64,000 bases of DNA, from assembly GCA_963736285.1 (NCBI GenBank), contig CAVTOA010000002.1, forward strand, positions 124,001 through 188,000, in the 5' to 3' direction. How positions within the stretch are numbered: position 1 is the first letter of the stretch; every line of letters starts with the position of its first letter. Of the stretch, positions 9,438 through 19,791 are shown one piece after another. The notes under the pieces were generated by a model. That model was not told where the DNA came from and ran no database searches. It worked only from the letters and a program-made list of their open reading frames with translations. The position numbers and the translations under genes were made by a program. This DNA comes from CAVTOA01 sp963736285 (GTDB taxonomy: Bacteria > Actinomycetota > Actinomycetes > Mycobacteriales > QHCE01).

Positions 9438-10915
9438 TCCCCACGACGTTGGCCGAGGTTGCTGCCGCAACAGGCGGCAGGCTAACCGCGGTGTCCGATC
9501 CGTCCACTGTGATCGATGGGCCGGTTGAGTTTGACTCGCGCGAGATCAAGCCGGGCGGGCTCTTTGTGGCGTTGTCTGGCGAGCGGGTCGACGGTCATGA
9601 CTTTGTGGCGGCGGCGCTGCGGGCTGGTGCGAGAGCGGCGTTGGTCAGTCGCGAGGTCGATGCGTCGGCAGTGGTGGTGGACGACGTGCTGGTCGCGTTG
9701 GGCCGGCTCGCCACGTCGGTGCTTGAACGGCTTCCACGGTTGACCGTGATCGGCATAACGGGTTCGTCGGGTAAAACGTCCACAAAGGACCTTGTAGCGC
9801 GGCTTCTCCGACGCCTTGGTCCGACGGTCGCACCTCCCGGATCATTCAACAACGAACTTGGGCACCCCTACACCGCGCTGCGGGTTAACGAACAAACCCG
9901 GTATCTGGTTTTGGAGAAGAGTTCGCGCGGACCTGGACACATCACCTGGCTCACCCAGATCGCGCCGCCACAGATTGGCCTGGAACTCAATGTGGGAACC
10001 GCCCACGTGGGGGAGTTCGGTTCGCTTGAGGTCACAGCCAAAGCTAAAGCGGAACTGGTGCAAGCGTTGCCGGATGCGGCCGCTGACGGATTAGCGGTGC
10101 TCAACCGGGATGATCCCCGTGTTGCCGGAATGGCGACGCTGACGGCGGCGCGGGTTGTCTGGTTTGGACGCTCCGCCGACGCGGATGTGCAAGCCACCCA
10201 GGTCGAGGTGGACTCTGCCGGACGGGCGAGCTTTGTCTTACGGACACCGAGCGGTAGCGCTCCGGTGACATTGCGCCTCTTCGGCGAGCACCATGTCTCC
10301 AATGCGTTGGCGGCGGCCGCGCTCGCGGGCGAGCTGGGCATGTCGGTGGCGGATATCGCCGACGCGTTGTCCAGCGCCGATGCGGTGAGTCCAGGCCGGA
10401 TGCAGGTGTGTACTCGCGCGGACGGCGTCACCGTCGTAAACGACGCGTATAACGCGAATCCAGATTCGGTGCGTGCGGCCTTGCGCGCGCTGAGCGCGAT
10501 GACCGCAAAACGTCGATGGGCTGTGCTCGGCTATATGGCCGAGCTGGGTGCACAGGCCGAGGAGCAGCATGCTGAGATTGGCCGTGAGGTAGTTCGTGTG
10601 GGCATTGACCGCCTCGTGGTCGTCGGCGAGCTAGCGCGAGCGATGGATCAGGGTGCGCGCACTGCATTGCAGTCCAATATAGACACTATGCGAACTGCGC
10701 CGCCCGAGCGCATGGTGCAGTCGATGCGGTCAGAATGGAAAGGGAAATCTGTGCACGTGTCTGACGCTGAGGCTGCCGTGCGGCTATTGACCGCAGAGCT
10801 TAGTGACGGCGACGTTGTGCTTATCAAAGCGTCCAAAGCGGCGCATTTCGGACATATCGTAGCCGGGTTGCTCCCGAATATGACTGGGGAAAATCGAGAG
10901 GGGGGTCAAGCGTGA
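9434..10915 (+). CDS. murF: UDP-MurNAc-tripeptide:D-Ala-D-Ala ligase MurF
   Basis: MurF attaches D-Ala-D-Ala, giving UDP-MurNAc-pentapeptide. The 493-residue protein has the ATP loop GITGSSGKTSTKD, the NNELGHPYTAL substrate segment, LNVGTAHVGEFGS, and the C-terminal VVNDAYNANPDSVRAAL signature. In the element usually read as EM(G/S)ARG the methionine is lysine (LEKSSRGPGHI); the rest of the element is normal, so I expect activity. The start overlaps murE (ATGA) and the end overlaps mraY (GTGA), indicating translational coupling. No frameshift. Confidence 0.94.
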   Translation: MIPTTLAEVAAATGGRLTAVSDPSTVIDGPVEFDSREIKPGGLFVALSGERVDGHDFVAAALRAGARAALVSREVDASAVVVDDVLVALGRLATSVLERLPRLTVIGITGSSGKTSTKDLVARLLRRLGPTVAPPGSFNNELGHPYTALRVNEQTRYLVLEKSSRGPGHITWLTQIAPPQIGLELNVGTAHVGEFGSLEVTAKAKAELVQALPDAAADGLAVLNRDDPRVAGMATLTAARVVWFGRSADADVQATQVEVDSAGRASFVLRTPSGSAPVTLRLFGEHHVSNALAAAALAGELGMSVADIADALSSADAVSPGRMQVCTRADGVTVVNDAYNANPDSVRAALRALSAMTAKRRWAVLGYMAELGAQAEEQHAEIGREVVRVGIDRLVVVGELARAMDQGARTALQSNIDTMRTAPPERMVQSMRSEWKGKSVHVSDAEAAVRLLTAELSDGDVVLIKASKAAHFGHIVAGLLPNMTGENREGGQA

Positions 10916-11985
10916 GGTCTGTACTCGCGGCGATGGCGGTCGCCTTCGTTGTATCGATCTTTGGTACTCCCATTGCGATTCGCTACCTCCGGCGGCTGCG
11001 GGTGGGCCAAGAGATTCGCGATGAAGGTCCGCAGCACCATCAGTCCAAACGCGGCACGCCCACCATGGGCGGGATCATGTTCATCATCGCCACGCTGATT
11101 GCGTATGGGGTAGCGCAGCTGGTGGTCATGAATAAGCCCGGACGCGACATCACGATGACCGCCGTGGTCTTGCTCGGATTGTTCGTCGGCATGGGCGCAG
11201 TAGGTTTCTTGGACGATTTCATCAAGGTGCGTCGGCGGCGAAGCCTGGGCCTTAATAAGCGCGGGAAGCTCGCTGGGCAGATTATTGTGGCGGTCGGCTT
11301 CGCGATTATCTCCTTGAATTCGCCCAATATGCGCGGCGTCTCGGTTGGCTCGCTCTATCTGTCGTTCGTGCGCGATTTGAGCTGGGCACACATTGGGTCG
11401 ATCGGTGCTGCGGCATTCCTGGCCTTCATGGTGATCGCCACCGCTAATGGTGTGAACCTCACTGATGGTCTCGACGGACTAGCGACCGGCAGTTCGGTGA
11501 TGGTGTTAATGGCGTATGTCCTCATAGGCCTATTTCAGTACCGGCATACTTGTGGAATTACCGATACCGTCTACTGCTACGACACGCGCGATCCGCTCGA
11601 CGTCGCGCTCATCGCGGCAGCCGCGGCCGGCGCCTGCTTCGGCTTCCTATGGTGGAACGCATCTCCTGCCAAAATTTTCATGGGCGACACCGGGGCGCTG
11701 GGTCTGGGTGGACTCATCGCCGGGCTCGCCATGGCCACGCGTACGACGCTGCTGCTTGTCGTATTGGGTGCGTTGTTCGTCATCATCACGATGTCGGTCA
11801 TCATCCAAATTGGCTCATTCCGGCTGACAGGAAAACGAGTCTTTCGGATGGCGCCGCTTCAACACCATTTCGAACTTGTGGGCTGGAGCGAAGTCAATAT
11901 CGTCATCCGGTTCTGGATCATCGCGGCCATTGGTGTGAGCGCGGGGCTAGGTATTTTCTACGGCGATTTCCTAGGTGTCTTATAG
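10912..11985 (+). CDS. mraY: Phospho-MurNAc-pentapeptide transferase MraY
   Basis: MraY moves phospho-MurNAc-pentapeptide onto undecaprenyl phosphate to form lipid I at the inner face of the membrane. The 357-residue polytopic protein shows HHQSKRGTPTMGG, FLDDFIKVRRRRSLGLN (the paired aspartates), NLTDGLDGLATG and the PAKIFMGDTGALGLGG loop, all in order, with about ten hydrophobic helices. It starts with a GTG overlapping the murF stop. No frameshift. Confidence 0.95.
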   Translation: MRSVLAAMAVAFVVSIFGTPIAIRYLRRLRVGQEIRDEGPQHHQSKRGTPTMGGIMFIIATLIAYGVAQLVVMNKPGRDITMTAVVLLGLFVGMGAVGFLDDFIKVRRRRSLGLNKRGKLAGQIIVAVGFAIISLNSPNMRGVSVGSLYLSFVRDLSWAHIGSIGAAAFLAFMVIATANGVNLTDGLDGLATGSSVMVLMAYVLIGLFQYRHTCGITDTVYCYDTRDPLDVALIAAAAAGACFGFLWWNASPAKIFMGDTGALGLGGLIAGLAMATRTTLLLVVLGALFVIITMSVIIQIGSFRLTGKRVFRMAPLQHHFELVGWSEVNIVIRFWIIAAIGVSAGLGIFYGDFLGVL

Positions 11986-12084
11986 GAGTCAAGCAGGTCG
12001 CAACCGCAACGGCCGCACGGTATGTCGGCACACTATGAGAGCGGCTTACGACTGAGAATTTCTCTGAAGAAGGCGGGAAGAGCG

Positions 12085-13543
12085 GTGTCCGAATACGACG
12101 GACGGCGAGTTGTTGTCGGGGGCGCTGGTGTTTCGGGAGTTGCCGCGGCACGAGCCTTGCTGCACGCGGGTGCGGATGTAACGGTGGTGGACCGCAACGA
12201 CTCCGATGTGCTGGAGCAGGTGCGGTCCGATGGTGCTCGTACTGTTGTTTCCCGCGGTGAGCCGCCGCAATTGGGAATGTTGCGGCTCGGTGAGATAGAC
12301 GATTTTGTCGTGTCACCGGGGTGGCGGCCTACGCATCCCTTGGTAGTGGCGGCGCAACAGGCGGGCATCGCGGTATACGGCGAGCCAGAGCTGGCCTGGC
12401 GGCTACGCGGCAGTCCTCGCAAGGGTGCGTCTGACGGCAGCGCTCAGCCGATTCCGTGGCTGGCGATCACCGGCACGAATGGCAAAACCACTACCGTCAC
12501 TATGCTCGCGTCGATTCTGTCGGCGGCTGGTTTGCGCACCATCGCATGTGGAAACGTGGGCTATCCCGTCATGAGCGCGGTCGCCGATGACGAGCCCTAT
12601 GACGTGCTTGCGGTGGAACTCTCCAGTTTTCAGCTGCACTGGTCGCAACAGCTCGCACCTGAGGTAGGGGTCGTCCTTAATCTTGCTGACGACCATCTGG
12701 ACTGGCATGGCGACTTCACCGCGTACCGGCGCGCCAAGACAGCGATCTGGCGCTCGGCGAATGGTCCGGATGCGGCGGGGATCGCGGTGGGCAATGCGGA
12801 CGATCCGCTGGTGGCTGGCGATCTCGCCGAAGTGGACGGTCACACGGTCGATTTCACGCTGGGCGAGCCCGGCGTGGGGCAGGTTGGTGTTGTCGGCGGC
12901 GTTGCGAATGGAGCGTTGGTCGATGCGGCGTTTCCCAGCGGCGGCGACGCCCATCCCATTGGCATCGAGCTGACGTCTACGGAGCTGATCAAGCCCGCGG
13001 GCGCACACAATGTGGCTAATGCGTTGGCGGCGGCCGCTGCCGCGCGGGCGTTCGGGGTGAGCCCCGCAGACGTCGCGAGGGGGCTTGCGGCCTATACGCC
13101 GGAGCCACACCGCAACCAGCTGCTGTCGACAGTGGACGATGTTCGTTACGTGAACGACAGCAAGGCCACCAACCCACATGCGGCCGCTGCGTCCTTGTCG
13201 GAGTATGAACACATTGTCTGGCTAGTGGGTGGGCTACTCAAGGGCGTTGACCCTGACGCTTTGGTGCGATCAGCGGCGCCACGGCTCAGAGGTGCGGTGA
13301 TGTTTGGCGCGGATCGGGCGGCGATTCTGGCCGCGCTCGCGCGACACGCCCCCACAGTGCCGGTCGTCGAGGTGCACACCAGCGATGATGGGGCGATGAC
13401 CGAGATAGTTGGCGCGGCGACACGCGGTTGCACATCCTGGAGACGTAGTGCTGCTGGCGCCCGCCGCGGCGTCATTCGACATGTTTACCGGCTTTGCGGC
13501 TCGGGGTGCCGCGTTTGCGAGCGCAGTGGCGGCCCTCGGGTGA
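12085..13543 (+). CDS. murD: UDP-MurNAc-L-Ala:D-Glu ligase MurD (one frameshift)
   Basis: MurD adds D-glutamate to UDP-MurNAc-L-Ala. Visible are the N-terminal Rossmann motif VVGGAGVSGVAAARAL, the ATP loop ITGTNGKTTTVTML, ELSSFQLHW, LNLADDHLDWHGDF, and VNDSKATNPHAA. Near 13425-13430 one extra base (probably a G) shifts the frame; removing it gives the proper C-terminus HPGDVVLLAPAAASFDMFTGF and a 485-residue protein. GTG 12085 (VSEYDGRRVVVGGAG) was chosen over ATG 12022, which would add a non-conserved basic extension and has no ribosome binding site. The stop overlaps the ftsW GTG. Confidence 0.9.
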
Positions 13544-14852
13544 ATCCCTTCGCCGCCTTTTCGGGGCTCCTTCGTCGTCCGATGGCCTCGTATTACCTGT
13601 TGTTGTCGAGCGGCGCCATGCTCCTCATCATCGGGCTGATGATGGTGTTGTCCGCCTCGAGCATCGATTCGTATGTCCAAAATGGAAGCGCATTTACCGT
13701 CTTCATTAAACAGTTGCGTTGGGCTTTCGTTGGGGTTTTCGCGTTTTGGCTGGCGTTGGTCATGCCCTTCGTTGGTATCGCTGGATGGCGTATCCGCTAC
13801 TTGGTCATCTCGACGGCTCTTCTCGGTCGCGCTGTGGCTGCGCCCAGAGCTCGGCATCGGCCCGATGGATCGACATCGGACCTTTTCCGGTGCAGCCGTC
13901 AGAGATCGCCAAATTGGGGTTGGCGCTGTGGGGTGCTGACTCCTCGTTCGCAAGCGACGAGGCTGATTAGACTGGCGTCAACTGGCCATGCCATTCTTTC
14001 CCGTGGCCGGCATCGTCCTGATTCTGGTCGGGCACACCGATTTGGGCACCATGCTGTGTCTGCTGTTGCTCTTCTCGGATTGGTGTGGGTTTCGGGGGTG
14101 CGGTTTCGAGTGCTCGCCGCGCTGGGTGCATGGCGCTGGCTGGCGTATCGGCCTGGTCTTCACGCATGGGTACCGGCTAGCCCGCCTGACAAGTTTCGTC
14201 GACCCGTTTGCTGATGCGCGGGGGGCTGGTCACCAAGAGGTGCAGGGGCTTTACGCCTTTCGACCGGTGGTTGGTGGGGCGTTGGGCTCGGGCAAGGGCG
14301 GAGTAAATGGGAGTACGTCCCGAGGCTCATAATGACTTCATCTTCGCCATTATTGGTGAGGAGCTGGGAATTATCGGCTGTTTCGTGGTCATTCTTCTCT
14401 ACGCGGTCTTCATCTATGCGATCTTTCGAATCGCCCGTCGCGTCACAGATCCTTTCCAGCGCTTGACCGCTGGGGCATGCGGGATTTGGCTCGCTGGGCA
14501 GGCGTACATCAATATGGGTGCAGTTGCTGGGCTACTTCCGGTCACTGGGATCCCTTTGCCACTCATCTCGGCGGGCGGTAGTTCGCTGGTAGTCACTATG
14601 TTTGCACTGGGGATGCTCGCATCTTTCGCGCGTAACGAGCCCGCAGCTGCTCGGGCACTGCGCGCTAGAGGGAGCACGTGGTGGTCTCGCCTTGTGCGGG
14701 TACCGCTGCCACCAGCGCCGCAACTGGCCGGGCACAGCGCGGCGCCCCCAGCGCGAACCCGCTCGTTATCGTCACTGCCCCGGTTGGTTGGACCTCGTAC
14801 TGCGCCTTCGCTTGACGTTGGTGAATCCAGAAATCCCCGGAAGGACATATGA
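13540..14852 (+). CDS. ftsW: Septal peptidoglycan polymerase FtsW, multiply frameshifted
   Basis: FtsW is the SEDS-family glycosyltransferase that polymerises lipid II at the septum with FtsI. The first 95 residues read cleanly from GTG 13540 (VNPFAAFSGLLRRPMASYYL). From about 13828 to 14310 several indels scatter the conserved pieces over three frames: ALWLRPELGIGP, RWIDIGPFPVQPSEIAKLGL, GIVLILVGHTDLGTMLCLLL, GLVWVSGVRFRVLAALG, and PEAHNDFIFAIIGEELGIIG. The last third, including VTGIPLPLISAGGSSLV, is again intact. Because murD has an insertion just before, murD and early ftsW share one open frame, which must not be read as a fusion protein. All family blocks are present, so sequence error is the likeliest cause. 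Confidence 0.87.
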
Positions 14853-15940
14853 CAACGATGAAATCGGTGGTGCTGGCAGGAGGTGGGACTGGCGGGCATA
14901 TCGAACCCGCTCTGGCGCTGGCGGACTGCTTACGTCGCCACGATCCTGATATTCGCGTTACCTGCTTGGGGACCGAAAAAGGACTCGAGTCGCAGATCAT
15001 CCCGGCGCGTGGCTGGCCGCTGGAGCTTATCCCCGCCTACCCCATGCCTCGCCGCCCTGGCGTGGCTCTGCTTCGTACCCCGGGTCGGGTAGCGCGCAGT
15101 GTCTCGGCAGCGCGCGCGGTGATGGATGAGGTCGAGGCCGATGTCGTGGTGGGGTTCGGTGGATACGTGGCGCTGCCCGCATACCTAGCAGCCTGGCGGC
15201 GACAAACGCCGATCGTGGTGCACGAGGTCAATAACCCGGCCGGGCTGGCGAATAAGGTTGGGGCGCGCATAACAAATTTTGTGGCGTTGGGGGGCGAGCA
15301 CGTCGCTCTTCGTAATGGCCGTGTCGTTGGGGTTCCGCTCCGTAAGGCGATCTCTGGCCTTGATCGCAGTGTGGAGCAGCAAAAGGCCCGCGCCCATTTC
15401 GGGCTCGCCCCTGATCTCCCCACGTTGCTGGTGTTCGGTGGTTCGCAGGGTGCGCGCTCGATCAACCTCACAGCCGCGGCCGCGGCGCAGGCGCTCGGCG
15501 GCGCAGGTATTCAGGTTCTGCACGTGATCGGAGCGCGCAACTCATTGCCGGAGCAGCCAACCGCGAGCGGGGCGCCGTATGTCACCGTCGATTACGTGGA
15601 GCAGATGGGGCTGGCCTACGCTGCCGCCGATCTCGCGATTTGCCGAGGGGGCGCGATGACGTGCGCTGAACTCTCGGCCGTGGGGTTGCCCGCGGTCTAT
15701 GTACCGTTGCCATGGGGAAATGGCGAACAGCGGCGAAACGCGTTGCCGGTGGTGGATGCTGGTGGTGGACTGCTGGTCGAAGACGGGAAGCTCTCACCTG
15801 CTTGGGTGGAGCAGACGGTGATCCCGCTGCTATTGGACGCGCCCCAGCTGCGAGCGATGAGTATGGCTGCGGCACGATATGGGCGGCGTGACGGCGACGA
15901 GGCGTTGCGGAGATTGGTACTTGAGGCGGTAACAGCATGA
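14849..15940 (+). CDS. murG: Undecaprenyl-PP-MurNAc-pentapeptide GlcNAc transferase MurG
   Basis: MurG adds GlcNAc from UDP-GlcNAc to lipid I, making lipid II. The 363-residue GT28 enzyme carries the N-terminal lipid-side loop LAGGGTGGHIEPALALA, VVGFGGYVALPAYLA, VVHEVNNPAGLANK, VFGGSQGARSIN and the C-terminal donor-site ICRGGAMTCAELSAVGLP with LPWGNGEQRRNA. It starts in an ATGA with ftsW and ends in an ATGA with murC. Intact. Confidence 0.95.
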   Translation: MTTMKSVVLAGGGTGGHIEPALALADCLRRHDPDIRVTCLGTEKGLESQIIPARGWPLELIPAYPMPRRPGVALLRTPGRVARSVSAARAVMDEVEADVVVGFGGYVALPAYLAAWRRQTPIVVHEVNNPAGLANKVGARITNFVALGGEHVALRNGRVVGVPLRKAISGLDRSVEQQKARAHFGLAPDLPTLLVFGGSQGARSINLTAAAAAQALGGAGIQVLHVIGARNSLPEQPTASGAPYVTVDYVEQMGLAYAAADLAICRGGAMTCAELSAVGLPAVYVPLPWGNGEQRRNALPVVDAGGGLLVEDGKLSPAWVEQTVIPLLLDAPQLRAMSMAAARYGRRDGDEALRRLVLEAVTA

Positions 15941-17360
15941 TTGTTGAGACCGAGAACGATCTGACCGGTCTGACGGTAGAGGCGCTGGGGCGCGTCCACG
16001 TCATCGGCATCGGCGGCGTCGGGATGAATGGCATAGCTCGGCTCTTTGTGACCCGGGGCGTCCCCGTCTCCGGGAGTGATATCCGAGATTGGCCGGCAAT
16101 CGAGGCGCTTCGCGCGCTGGGCGCCACCATAAAGATCGGCCACGATGTAGCCAATCTTGACGGTGTCGATACTGTCGTTTACTCCACGGCGATCCGCAGC
16201 GACAACATTGAGTTGGCGGAGGCACGCAGGCGCGGCCTGCGCGTACTGCACCGAGCTGAGGCGCTGGCGACCGCCATGACCGACCGCACGGTGATCGCGG
16301 TCGCTGGGACTAACGGCAAGACGACCACCACCTCGATGATGACCACCATTTTGCAGCGATGCGGCAAAGATCCGTCGTTCGTGATCGGTGGCGAGCTTGC
16401 CGATGCTGGTGCGAGCGCGCACCACGGCACTGGTGAACACTTCGTGGTCGAAGCAGATGAAAGCGACAAAACCTTCTTGCTTTATCACCCGAATATTGCG
16501 ATCGTCACCAACATCGAAGAAGACCACATGGATACTTACGGCGACTTGGCCGGGGTAGAAGCGGCTTTCGGTGAGTTCGCTGGGCACATTGTGGACGGGG
16601 GTCTCCTGATCGTCTGCGCCGATGATCCGGGGGCGATGCGGCTGGCTAAAAAAGCCCGGCTGACGGCATCGACGTTGCTAGTTATGGACGCTCGCCGGAG
16701 GCAGATCTGCGAATCTTGGATGTCGTTGCTGACACGAGCGGCAGTACATATCAGGCGCTTTGGCGTGACGAACCTGTTGGGGTCGTTCAGATCGGCATAC
16801 CGGGTTCGCACATTGCGCTGAACTCGGCAGCCACGTTGCTCGCCGGAATCTACTCTGGACTGGCGCCGGAGAATGTCATCTCGGCCCTTGCCGAGTATCG
16901 AGGCGTGCGCCGCCGGTTCGAGCTCAAGGGAACAGCTGCTGGGGTTCGGGTCTACGACGACTACGCCTACCACCCGACCTCGATGGCTGCGCAGTTGGCG
17001 ACCGTCCGTCAGGTGGCAGGCAGGGGTCGCGTCTTGGTGGCTTTCCAGCCATACCGGCTCTACCGCACTCGCGCTTTTTTGCACGAGATTGCTGACGCAC
17101 TGAGCCTCGCCGATGAGGTCGTGGTGATGGAGGTCTTCTGCCCGGGAGAAGAGCGGGAGCCCGGTGAGGGCGGCGCGGCGCTCGCACGCGTGATTGATCT
17201 TCCAGATAGGAGCGTCGTTTTCGAGCCGTCGTGGTCAGCCGTTCCGTCCCAGATAATGCAGCGAGCCCGCCCAGGTGATTTGGTCTTGACTATGGGCGCG
17301 CCACCCATGGTCATGATGGGGTCCGAGATTCTTGCCGCGCTTGAGGGGCGGGCGGCATGA
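15937..17360 (+). CDS. murC: UDP-MurNAc:L-alanine ligase MurC (one frameshift)
   Basis: MurC loads L-alanine onto UDP-MurNAc, the first stem-peptide step. Seen: VIGIGGVGMNGIARL, the ATP loop VAGTNGKTTTTSMM, EADESDKTFLLYHPNIAIVTNIEEDH, and the C-terminal VYDDYAYHPTSMAAQL. At about 16680 one base is missing (CTAGTT where CTAGGTT would keep the frame); restoring it gives a 474-residue protein. It overlaps murG by ATGA and ftsQ by ATGA. Confidence 0.92.
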
Positions 17361-18298
17361 CAGACGCTGAACACCCTCGCGGCGAGGGGAGCGATCGAGC
17401 AGGGCCGTTCGCGGGCACCCGAATCTTCGCAGGCGCAGGGCACGGGTCAGACAAAGCAGGCCCGCAAGCCAGACGGTCGCAACCGACGCTCCAGCGCAGG
17501 AGAAAGGCAGCCCGAGCGCCGGACGGTTCTGCCAGAACCAGCGCCGAAAGGTAAGTCGAGTGGAGCCGCTACGACGGCTCCAGCTCGGCGGCTGGGTGCG
17601 GGAGCTTCGCGCTGGTCGAAAATCGGCAGCCGGACGGCGGTCGTCGCGGGCGCGGCGCTAGTAGTGGGCATCGTGCTCGCGCTTGTCTTCTTCGCGACCC
17701 CATATTTGGGGCGCGGACGATCTCGGTTCATGGCGCCCGCGCTATTTCGGCAGATCAGATTGTGAAAGCGGCCAAAATAAACCACGGATGCACCCTTGGC
17801 GCGGCTGAATACCGCTGCGGTGGCGGCGCGAATTAAAAAGAGCGTCCCGGCGGTCGCTCTGGCCAGAGTGGAGCGAGGTGGCCCAGCACCATTACGATTC
17901 GTGTCACTGAGCGGGTGGCTGTCGCCACCGTCGCGATGCCGAACGGGACATTTGCTCTGCTCGACAAGCATGGAGTCCCTTTCAGTCCCACCGCTACTCG
18001 CCCAGCAGGGTTGCCACTCGTCGAGGTCGCGCGTGCTGCTAAAACAGACAGGGCAACACTGGCGGCTGCGACCGCTGCTCACGCCTTGAATGCCGAACTC
18101 AAGCAGCGTTTGGTGAAAATAACAGCGGAAAAACCAGATCGGGTCATGTTTATTCTTTCTGGGGGGAAAACCGTTTTCTGGGGTGATACCTGGGACGACG
18201 GCGAGAATGTGCGCAAAGCCGAAGTGGCTCGCGCCTTGCTCGATCGAAAGGGTTCCTATCTCGACGTCAGTTCTCCGGGAATCGTCACGGTTCGATAG
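17357..18298 (+). CDS. ftsQ: Cell division protein FtsQ, multiply frameshifted
   Basis: FtsQ is a bitopic divisome protein that scaffolds FtsL and FtsB. The pieces are a basic disordered cytoplasmic N-terminus (about 90 residues), one TM helix (TAVVAGAALVVGIVLALVFF), a POTRA-like start (ISVHGARAISADQIVKAAKI) and the beta domain (RVTERVAVATVAMPNGTFALLDKHGVPF) to the end VSSPGIVTVR. They lie in different frames; at least one indel is near 17390 and several between about 17710 and 17895. From about 17900 the frame is clean. Identity rests on position, topology and the POTRA start. Confidence 0.82.
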
Positions 18299-18584
18299 AT
18301 ATCAGGACACTCGTGCCCAGTTTTACTTGCGCATTGTTTCACCTATTGTGGAAAAGCTCTGGACACGTCGGGGCTGTTACTTGAACCTGCGGGGAGCGAT
18401 CGCGCACTAAGGTCGACGAGTAGTAAACGTTAATTCAGACTAAAGATGAGAGTTCACGCCAAATGCGTTACCAGATCTCCCTGGTAGCACATAGGGACTT
18501 TTAGTAAGGGTGAGACCTACCGCCCTGTCCGAGTACGCGGTTAACGTGCAAGAGAGGCAAACCATTGAGGAAGGCAGATCACCG
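18299..18584 (+). promoter_or_regulatory. ftsQ-ftsZ spacer with a conserved-looking ftsZ leader element
   Basis: This 286-base spacer is the largest gap in the first part of the dcw cluster and is AT-richer than its neighbours. The segment 18421-18453 (TAGTAAACGTTAATTCAGACT followed by AAAGATGAGAGTT) resembles the TAAAC/TTAA..GAGGGTT element that I recall upstream of ftsZ in streptomycetes, mycobacteria and corynebacteria. ftsZ promoters are expected here by analogy. No unambiguous -35/-10 pair was found. Confidence 0.45.
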
Positions 18585-19711
18585 ATGACACCTCCGCATA
18601 ATTATCTGGCGGTCATCAAGGTCGTCGGGATCGGCGGTGGCGGTGTCAACGCCGTTAATCGCATGATCGAGGTAGGACTAAAGGGGTTGAGTTCATCGCG
18701 ATTAATACTGATGCGCAGGCGCTATTGATGAGCGACGCCGACGTCAAACTTGACGTCGGGCGCGAAATGACCCGTGGGCTTGGCGCTGGCGCTAACCCGG
18801 ATGTCGGATACAGGGCCGCTGAGGACCACAAAGAGGAAATCGAGGAAGTCCTCAAAGGTGCGGATATGGTGTTCGTCACTGCGGGAGAGGGCGGTGGCAC
18901 GGGTACAGGCGGTGCTCCAGTGGTGGCCAACATCGCCCGCAAACTGGGTGCGTTGACTATCGGGGTGGTGACTCGGCCGTTCTCATTTCGAGGGCCGTCG
19001 GCGTCAGGTGCAGGCGGAGTCCGGAATAGACGAACTACGCAACGAGTGCGACACCCTTATCGTCATCCCTAACGACCGATTGCTTGCGGTGGGTGACAAG
19101 CAGATCAGCATGATGGATGCCTTCCGAATGGCAGACCAGGTGCTGCTCTCGGGTGTGCAGGGCATCACCGATCTCATCACGACCCCTGGTCTGATCAATT
19201 TGGACTTCGCCGACGTCAAGAGCGTCATGAGTGGTGCTGGGACGGCTCTTATGGGTATTGGGACCGCCCGTGGCGAGAATCGCGCGGTGCAGGCTGCGGA
19301 GTCTGCCATCGCGAGTCCACTGTTGAGGCGAGCATGGAGGGCGCACACGGTGTGCTGCTGTCCATTGCGGGCGGCTCTGATTTGGGCTTGTTTGAGATCA
19401 ACGAGGCCGCCTCGTTGGTCAGCGATGCAGCTCACCAAGACGCCAACATCATTTTCGGCACCGTCATCGACGATGCGTTGGGTGAAGAAGTCCGCGTCAC
19501 CGTGATTGCCGCCGGTTTTGATGGCGGCGCGCCGACCTATCGGCAGATGGACCCGCCACGCACTGGGTCCCTGAGCGCGGAAGCGAATAGCCCAGCGCCG
19601 ACCTCGCCAGCGATTGGTCAGCCATCACGCCAGAGTCCACAGTCGGACTCATCGAGTCGGGTGGTATTCGACGATGTCGATGTACCTGACTTCCTCAAAA
19701 ACGGCGCATAG
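18585..19711 (+). CDS. ftsZ: Cell division GTPase FtsZ (three indels)
   Basis: FtsZ is the tubulin homologue that forms the Z ring. The N-terminus MTPPHNYLAVIKVVGIGGGGV, the tubulin signature GEGGGTGTGGAPVVA, the T7-loop region and the C-terminal actinobacterial peptide FDDVDVPDFLKNGA are all present. Three single-base events disturb the frame: a missing G in the GGGG run near 18683, an extra T in the TTT near 18988, and a missing base near 19325. Correcting them gives 375 residues with a normal sequence throughout. ATG 18585 has GAGGAAGG about 10 bases upstream. A strong hairpin terminator follows. Confidence 0.93.
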
Positions 19712-19731
19712 TAGTGAGGCGGTCTTTGTGT

Positions 19732-19774
19732 GACCGGTGAGATTGCCGGCGTTTCCCCGGCAATCTCACCGGTC
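19732..19774. terminator. Convergent hairpin terminator after ftsZ
   Basis: GACCGGTGAGATTGCCGG (19732-19749) and its exact reverse complement (19757-19774) form a perfect 18-base-pair stem with a 7-base loop CGTTTCC. It lies between the ftsZ stop and the stop of the convergent minus-strand gene, so it probably terminates both. There is no T tract, as is common for actinobacterial terminators. The outer ACCGGTGA is shared with the hairpin at 53938-53980. Confidence 0.8.
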
Positions 19775-19791
19775 GATGGAGAGGGCTCGAC

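Noticed and set aside
9911..9950. MurF inactive because of lysine in the EM(G/S)ARG element
   Set aside because: The methionine is not a known catalytic residue and all other MurF motifs are intact.
12022..14214. One long frame joining MurD and FtsW, suggesting a fusion protein
   Set aside because: The C-terminal MurD residues and most of FtsW are in other frames; the joint frame arises from an insertion near the murD end and indels in ftsW. A normal GTGA junction lies at 13540-13543.
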